Of a DNA stretch of 10,179 nucleotides, positions 6,320 through 10,179 are shown piece by piece (positions within the stretch are counted from its first letter, which is position 1; every line of letters begins with the position of its first letter). Below the pieces are notes generated by a model. It was not told the DNA's origin. It did no database searches and saw nothing but the letters and a program-made list of their open reading frames with translations. Position numbers and translations under genes: made by a program. Location of the stretch: assembly GCA_006227965.1 (NCBI GenBank), contig SBFL01000350.1, forward strand, positions 1 to 10,179. The letters run 5' to 3'. The DNA comes from Bacteroidota bacterium. GTDB taxonomy: Bacteria; Bacteroidota; Bacteroidia; Flavobacteriales; Flavobacteriaceae.

Positions 6320-6452
6320 AAGATGCAAATTGACGCTTATAAGATGGTGGGGGTGCGGCAGCAGGGGGCAAGCTTAGGATAGGGAGTCAGACTGATTTTA
6401 TAATGCGGTAATCAGGGGTAAATTGTAGTTGGGGGGGGACCCCCGGAAAGGA

Positions 6453-9290
6453 TCAGACAACAATATTGACAATCTTGCCGGGCACTACAATAACCTTCCT
6501 GGGCTCTTTGCCACCCAGTTGGTGCCTGGTTTTCTCATGGGCCAGGACCTCAGCTTCAATTTCGTCCTTGTCGAGATCCAGGGAAAGTTCCATGGTAAAC
6601 CTCATTTTACCGTTGAAGGAAATGGGGTATTCCTTGGTGCTCTCCACCAGGAATTTCTGTTCCCATTCAGGATACGCTGCCCGGGAGATGGATGTTGTAT
6701 GTCCAAGCCTGGACCAGAGTTCTTCCGCCAAATGAGGGGCATAAGGGGATATCAGGATGGCAAGGGGTTCCAGTATCTTCCTTTCCCGGCAGTTTTGCAC
6801 GGTCAGTTCATTGACACAGATCATGAAGGTTGAAACTGAGGTATTGAAAGAAAAGGATTCGATGTCCTCTGAGACCTTCTTGATGGTTTTGTGCAGGGTT
6901 TTCAGGTTGTCCCTGGACGGGTCAGATTCCAGTACCTCGAAAGTACGGTCCGCCCCCTGGTGGTAAAGCTTCCAAAGTTTTTTGAGAAATCCGAAAACCC
7001 CGCTCAGACCTGCCGTGTTCCAGGGTTTGGACTGCTCCAGGGGCCCGAGGAACATTTCGTACAACCTGAGGGAGTCCGCCCCGTATTCCTCGCATACCTG
7101 GTCCGGGTTAACCACGTTGAACCACCTTTTGGACATCTTCTCCACTTCCCTTCCCACCAAGTATTTTCCATCTTCCAGGATAAATTCCGCCCCCCTGAAC
7201 TGTGGTTGCCATTCCCTCAGTTTATCCAGATCCAGTTCGTCCGAAACGTTTACAAGGTTGACATCCACCCGAATCTCTTCTACCGGGGTATCCCCGACCA
7301 ATCCCCTGCTCAGGTATTGCTGGGTACCGCTTTTGCGATATACAATAGCACTCGTCCCAAGGATCATCCCCTGGTTGATCAGTTTTTTAGCGTATTCCTC
7401 ATTGGGTACCCAACCCCGGTCAAACATGAATTTCTGCCAGAAACGGGAATACAACAGGTGTCCTGTGGCATGCTCATTCCCGCCTATGTAGAGGTCTACA
7501 TCCTGCCAGTAGGCAATAGCCTCTTCAGAAACCAGTCCCTGCTGATTTTCCGGATCCATATAGCGGTTGAAGTACTGGGAACTCCCTGCCCAGCCAGGCA
7601 TGGTGTTCAGTTCCAGCGGGAATACCGTTTTACGGTCAATCCGATCGTTGGAAACAACTTTTTCGTTTCCTGTATCCCAGGCCCAGTGGGTGGCATTCCC
7701 CAGAGGTGGCTCACCCGTTTCCGTGGGGAGGTATTTCTCCACTTCGGGAAGCGTCAGCGGCAGGCATTTCTCCGGAAGAAGCCGGGGCAGGCCATCCGCA
7801 TCGTAATAAACCGGGAAAGGTTCCCCCCAATAGCGCTGACGGCTGAAAACCGCATCCCTCAGGCGATAATTCACCTTGCCTTTTCCCTGGCCCTTTTCTT
7901 CAAGGGCCTCAATCACCTTTCGGCTGGCTTCCTTCTGATTCAGCCCGGTGATAAACTCCGAATTTGCGATCACAGCAGCCCCCTTGTCCTCAAAGGCTTC
8001 TTCTTCCACAGAAACGCCTTCAAAAATATTGGGAATGGGTATCCCGAAATGGCGGGCAAAATCGTAATCGCGCTGGTCCCCGCATGGGACAGACATGACA
8101 GCCCCGGATCCGTAACCTGCCAGCACGTAATCCCCTATCCAGATGGGGACAGATTCCCCCGTAAAGGGATGCTCCGCATAAGCGCCTGTAAAGGCCCCGG
8201 TAATCCTTTTGACATCTGCCATCCGGTCGCGTTCGGAACGGCGGGAGGTGGCCGCAATGTAATCTTCCACTTCCCTGCGTTGCTCCGGGCTCGTTATCCT
8301 CAAGACAAGTTCGTGTTCGGGAGCAAGGGTCATAAAGCTAACTCCAAATATCGTATCGGGCCGGGTGGTGAACACTTCGATGGGAAAGGTTTCCTGCTGA
8401 TGTTCAGAACGTTGGGTGTGAAATACCACTGAGGCGCCCACAGACCTGCCTATCCAGTTCCGCTGAGCATCTTTCAGAGGCTGCGGCCAGTCTATTTTTT
8501 CCAGGCCATCCAGCAGGCGTTGGGCATAGGCGGTTATCCGCATGCTCCATTGGGTCATTTTCTTGCGGACGACCGGGTACCCACCCCGTTCTGAAACGCC
8601 GTTTACGATCTCGTCGTTTGCCAGAACGGTCCCCAGTTCGGGGCACCAGTTAACCTCTGTGTCGGCCAGGTAGGTCAGCCGGTATTTGAGAAGCAACCGT
8701 TCCTTTTCGACCTCTGAAAAGGACTTCCACTGCAACTGGCTAAATTGGGGGGTGTCCTCATCACAGGCCGCCTCCACCGAAAGGTTACCCCCTTTTCCAA
8801 AGGCCGCGATCAGGGTGCTGATAGGCTCTGCCTTATTGCTTTTCTTATTGTACCAGGAATTGAACAACTGCATGAAGACCCACTGCGTCCAATGATAATA
8901 GGCGGGTTCAGAAGTTCGGACTTCCCGGTCCCAGTCAAAGGAAAAACCCAGTTGGTCCAGTTGTTCACGGTACCTTTTTATATTGGCCTCTGTGGTGATG
9001 GCGGGGTGCTGGCCAGTTTGTATGGCATACTGTTCGGCCGGGAGTCCGAAGGAATCATATCCCATCGGATGCAATACGTTGAAACCCTGGTGCCTTTTAA
9101 ACCGGGCATAGATATAACTGGCAATATAGCCCAGGGGATGCCCTACGTGCAGGCCGGCCCCCGAAGGGTAAGGGAACATATCCAGGACATAGAATTTGGG
9201 TTTGTCCGAGGGAAAGTCCGCCCGGAATGTCTTGTTTTCAGCCCAGTATTTTTGCCACCTGGACTCTATCTTCCTGAAATCGTAGTGCAT
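6453..9290 (-). CDS. leuS: Leucyl-tRNA synthetase
   Basis: This class I aminoacyl-tRNA synthetase (EC 6.1.1.4) charges tRNA-Leu in the cytoplasm. It has 945 residues, longer than the roughly 860 of the E. coli enzyme. The HIGH-type motif is PYPSGAGLHVGHP (40-52, HVGH 48-51). The CP1 editing domain spans about 230-425, with the threonine-rich FTTRPDTIFGVSF (307-319) and the editing-site DQRDY (405-409, in which D408 corresponds to the conserved editing aspartate). The second catalytic half includes MPGWAGSSQYFNRY (564-577) and YIGGNEHATGHLLY (601-614). A leucine-specific insert spans about 650-712. KMSKR is at 718-722, then the anticodon-binding helical domain and a C-terminal domain ending VVPGKIVNIVV. 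Extra length is evident at about 150-197, before LADTEVNWCPELGTVLAN. It is divergent from ftsX. The ATG at 9288-9290 gives the standard MHYDFRKIESRWQKYW start. A TATTTTTG promoter box lies 50 bp upstream. Confidence 0.98.
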   Translation of the reverse strand: MHYDFRKIESRWQKYWAENKTFRADFPSDKPKFYVLDMFPYPSGAGLHVGHPLGYIASYIYARFKRHQGFNVLHPMGYDSFGLPAEQYAIQTGQHPAITTEANIKRYREQLDQLGFSFDWDREVRTSEPAYYHWTQWVFMQLFNSWYNKKSNKAEPISTLIAAFGKGGNLSVEAACDEDTPQFSQLQWKSFSEVEKERLLLKYRLTYLADTEVNWCPELGTVLANDEIVNGVSERGGYPVVRKKMTQWSMRITAYAQRLLDGLEKIDWPQPLKDAQRNWIGRSVGASVVFHTQRSEHQQETFPIEVFTTRPDTIFGVSFMTLAPEHELVLRITSPEQRREVEDYIAATSRRSERDRMADVKRITGAFTGAYAEHPFTGESVPIWIGDYVLAGYGSGAVMSVPCGDQRDYDFARHFGIPIPNIFEGVSVEEEAFEDKGAAVIANSEFITGLNQKEASRKVIEALEEKGQGKGKVNYRLRDAVFSRQRYWGEPFPVYYDADGLPRLLPEKCLPLTLPEVEKYLPTETGEPPLGNATHWAWDTGNEKVVSNDRIDRKTVFPLELNTMPGWAGSSQYFNRYMDPENQQGLVSEEAIAYWQDVDLYIGGNEHATGHLLYSRFWQKFMFDRGWVPNEEYAKKLINQGMILGTSAIVYRKSGTQQYLSRGLVGDTPVEEIRVDVNLVNVSDELDLDKLREWQPQFRGAEFILEDGKYLVGREVEKMSKRWFNVVNPDQVCEEYGADSLRLYEMFLGPLEQSKPWNTAGLSGVFGFLKKLWKLYHQGADRTFEVLESDPSRDNLKTLHKTIKKVSEDIESFSFNTSVSTFMICVNELTVQNCRERKILEPLAILISPYAPHLAEELWSRLGHTTSISRAAYPEWEQKFLVESTKEYPISFNGKMRFTMELSLDLDKDEIEAEVLAHEKTRHQLGGKEPRKVIVVPGKIVNIVV

Positions 9291-9339
9291 GTTTCTGGGT
9301 AAAGGACCGGGGCAGGAGGCCGCCGGGGTTTATTCTGCG

Positions 9340-9347
9340 CAAAAATA
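9340..9347 (-). promoter_or_regulatory. Probable leuS promoter -7 element
   Basis: The minus strand reads TATTTTTG, a perfect match to TAnnTTTG, 50 bp upstream of the leuS ATG, implying a leader of about 45 nt. No TTG is visible at the expected -33 distance. It lies in the 104-bp divergent gap shared with ftsX. Confidence 0.5.
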
Positions 9348-9394
9348 AGGGGAATCCATTTACTTTCCTATTTTTACATATCCTTAGTGCAGCT

Positions 9395-10179
9395 ATGAGC
9401 AAATCATTTGAACGCTACCAAAGGCGAAAACTAATTTCCTCCTATTTCTCAGTAACCTTAAGCATTGCCCTGGTCCTGTTCCTGTTGGGTGTCCTTGGGC
9501 TTTTGGTGCTTAACACCCAGAAGCTGGCAAACCATTTTAAGGAAGAGATCACTATTTCCGTTTTTTTGAAGGACTCGGCGAAGGATGTGGAAATCAGCCA
9601 GCTGCAGAAAAGTCTTGTCATGGCAGACTACACTAAATCAGCCGTTTTTGTTTCCAAGGAAGAAGCTGCCAGGGAGCATAGCGAGGACATCGGGGAGGAT
9701 TTTATGGAGTTTCTTGGGTACAACCCCCTGAAAAACTCCATCGACGTGAATCTTAACGCCGTTTACGTGAGCACGGTCCAGGTGGATTCCATAGCCCGGG
9801 AAATCGGATCCCACAGTTTTGTGGAGGAAGTCAGCTATGACAGGCCCACCCTGGATCTGCTGACCGAAAATGTGCGCCGGGTGGGTCTGGGCATACTTAT
9901 CGCCTCGGCCGTCTTTACCCTAATTGCCGTATTGCTTATCAACAGCTCCATCAGGCTGTCCATATATTCCAAAAGATTCATTATTAAAACCATGCAGATG
10001 GTTGGCGCCACCAAATCGTTTATCCGCAGGCCCTTCATCTGGACCAATATCAAACTGGGCATGCTGGGCGCCCTGCTCGCGCTTCTTGCACTGGCAGGAT
10101 TGCTCACCTACCTCAATCAGAATTTCCCCCAGTTGGGACTGATGGAAGATGCCCCCCAACTCATCCTGGTTTTCGGAGG
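9395..10179 (+). CDS. ftsX: Cell division ABC transporter permease FtsX (3' end outside window)
   Basis: The frame is open from ATG 9395 to the window edge, giving 261 codons without a stop; the family is usually about 290-300 residues, so only the last transmembrane segment is missing. The protein begins MSKSFERYQRRKLISSYFS, a cytoplasmic basic N-terminus, then TM1 at about 18-39. A periplasmic domain follows at about 43-160, with EITISVFLKD (51-60), VSKEEAA (86-92), FLGYNPLKNSIDV (106-118) and VEEVSYDRP (143-151). TM2 is at about 163-183, then the cytoplasmic FtsX signature IIKTMQMVGATKSFIRRPF (196-214), then TM3 at about 219-240. FtsX works with the ATPase FtsE at the divisome to activate periplasmic wall hydrolases. 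leuS-ftsX adjacency is common in flavobacteria as I recall. TACTTTCC (9361-9368) and TATTTTTA (9369-9376) upstream are partial -7 matches. Confidence 0.95.
   Translation, partial: MSKSFERYQRRKLISSYFSVTLSIALVLFLLGVLGLLVLNTQKLANHFKEEITISVFLKDSAKDVEISQLQKSLVMADYTKSAVFVSKEEAAREHSEDIGEDFMEFLGYNPLKNSIDVNLNAVYVSTVQVDSIAREIGSHSFVEEVSYDRPTLDLLTENVRRVGLGILIASAVFTLIAVLLINSSIRLSIYSKRFIIKTMQMVGATKSFIRRPFIWTNIKLGMLGALLALLALAGLLTYLNQNFPQLGLMEDAPQLILVFG

Larger units (their letters stand above)
6090..6452. other. 363-bp intergenic region between leuS and ald: non-coding, dyad-rich
   Basis: No convincing gene is seen on either strand. The ald-proximal half (about 6090-6320) is AT-rich and the leuS-proximal part is G-rich on the plus strand. 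Read in the direction of transcription (minus strand), it holds a G8/C8 homopolymer at 6431-6438 just after leuS, a terminator-like hairpin at 6296-6319, a GC-clamped hairpin at 6201-6219 and an AT-rich dyad at 6176-6192. These are followed by AATATTTG (6123-6130, one mismatch to TAnnTTTG, no -33 TTG) as the best promoter candidate for ald, then a T9/A9 run at 6096-6104 next to the ald start. No tRNA-like or known riboswitch fold was recognised by eye. Confidence 0.6.

Noticed and set aside
6265..6410. Long-range inverted repeat ACCGCATT (about 6268) and AATGCGGT (about 6402)
   Set aside because: Only eight bases pair over a spacing of more than 120 bp with mismatches on both sides; this is expected by chance.
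6350..6450. G-rich plus-strand stretch as a G-quadruplex
   Set aside because: There are runs of G5, G5 and G8, but not four closely spaced runs of three or more, so only weak two-layer forms could be drawn.
6891..8432. 513-codon open frame antisense to leuS
   Set aside because: The translation has no recognisable domain, is rich in unusual residue runs, and mirrors the codon structure of the clearly real leuS. It is a shadow of GC-biased third positions.
9835..10159. Two short minus-strand frames (79 and 90 codons) at the right edge
   Set aside because: Both are antisense to the recognisable FtsX coding region, which is open to the window edge.
1..10179. Mobile element, CRISPR array, tRNA/rRNA, prophage or defence system
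   Set aside because: No transposase or integrase motifs, no terminal inverted repeats with target duplications, no regularly spaced repeats and no cloverleaf-like sequences were seen. Every gene is an ordinary chromosomal one.

Overview
The window reads as ordinary core-genome DNA from a member of the Bacteroidota, most likely a marine Flavobacteriaceae with unusually high GC for that family (Robiginitalea-like is my best guess, an inference from gene style and composition). Supporting signs are near-perfect TAnnTTTG-type promoter -7 elements in front of several genes, the absence of clear Shine-Dalgarno sequences, a flavobacterial-type HemD C-terminal tail, the long Bacteroidota form of LeuRS, and divergent leuS/ftsX genes.

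Layout from left to right: the last 34 codons of hemD (+) end at 104. A 12-bp-stem terminator (105-134) separates them from the convergent gene pckA (-, 137-1753; ATP-dependent PEP carboxykinase). Behind pckA lies a small DUF423 membrane protein (-, 1821-2207). It is divergent from a saccharopine dehydrogenase (+, 2288-3661), which is followed after 41 bp by an Lrp/AsnC regulator (+, 3703-4173). Only 10 bp further, a membrane-anchored HECGH zinc metallopeptidase (-, 4184-4879) ends tail-to-tail with the regulator. Next come alanine dehydrogenase ald (-, 4986-6089), a 363-bp AT-rich non-coding stretch with several dyads, and leuS (-, 6453-9290). Last is a divergent ftsX (+, 9395 to the window edge), which lacks its 3' end here.

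Functionally, the middle of the window leans toward amino-acid catabolism and gluconeogenesis. Ald makes pyruvate and ammonia from alanine. The saccharopine dehydrogenase splits saccharopine into glutamate and aminoadipate semialdehyde. PckA takes oxaloacetate to PEP. An amino-acid-sensing Lrp/AsnC regulator sits among them. That these genes are co-regulated is inference only. LeuS (translation) and FtsX (cell division / wall hydrolase control) are housekeeping genes.

I see no mobile element, CRISPR array, tRNA, rRNA, toxin-antitoxin or defence system, and no evidence of an undescribed system. The points most worth a second look are the ald upstream region, the stand-alone saccharopine dehydrogenase/Lrp pair, and the overlapping divergent promoters at 2228-2255.
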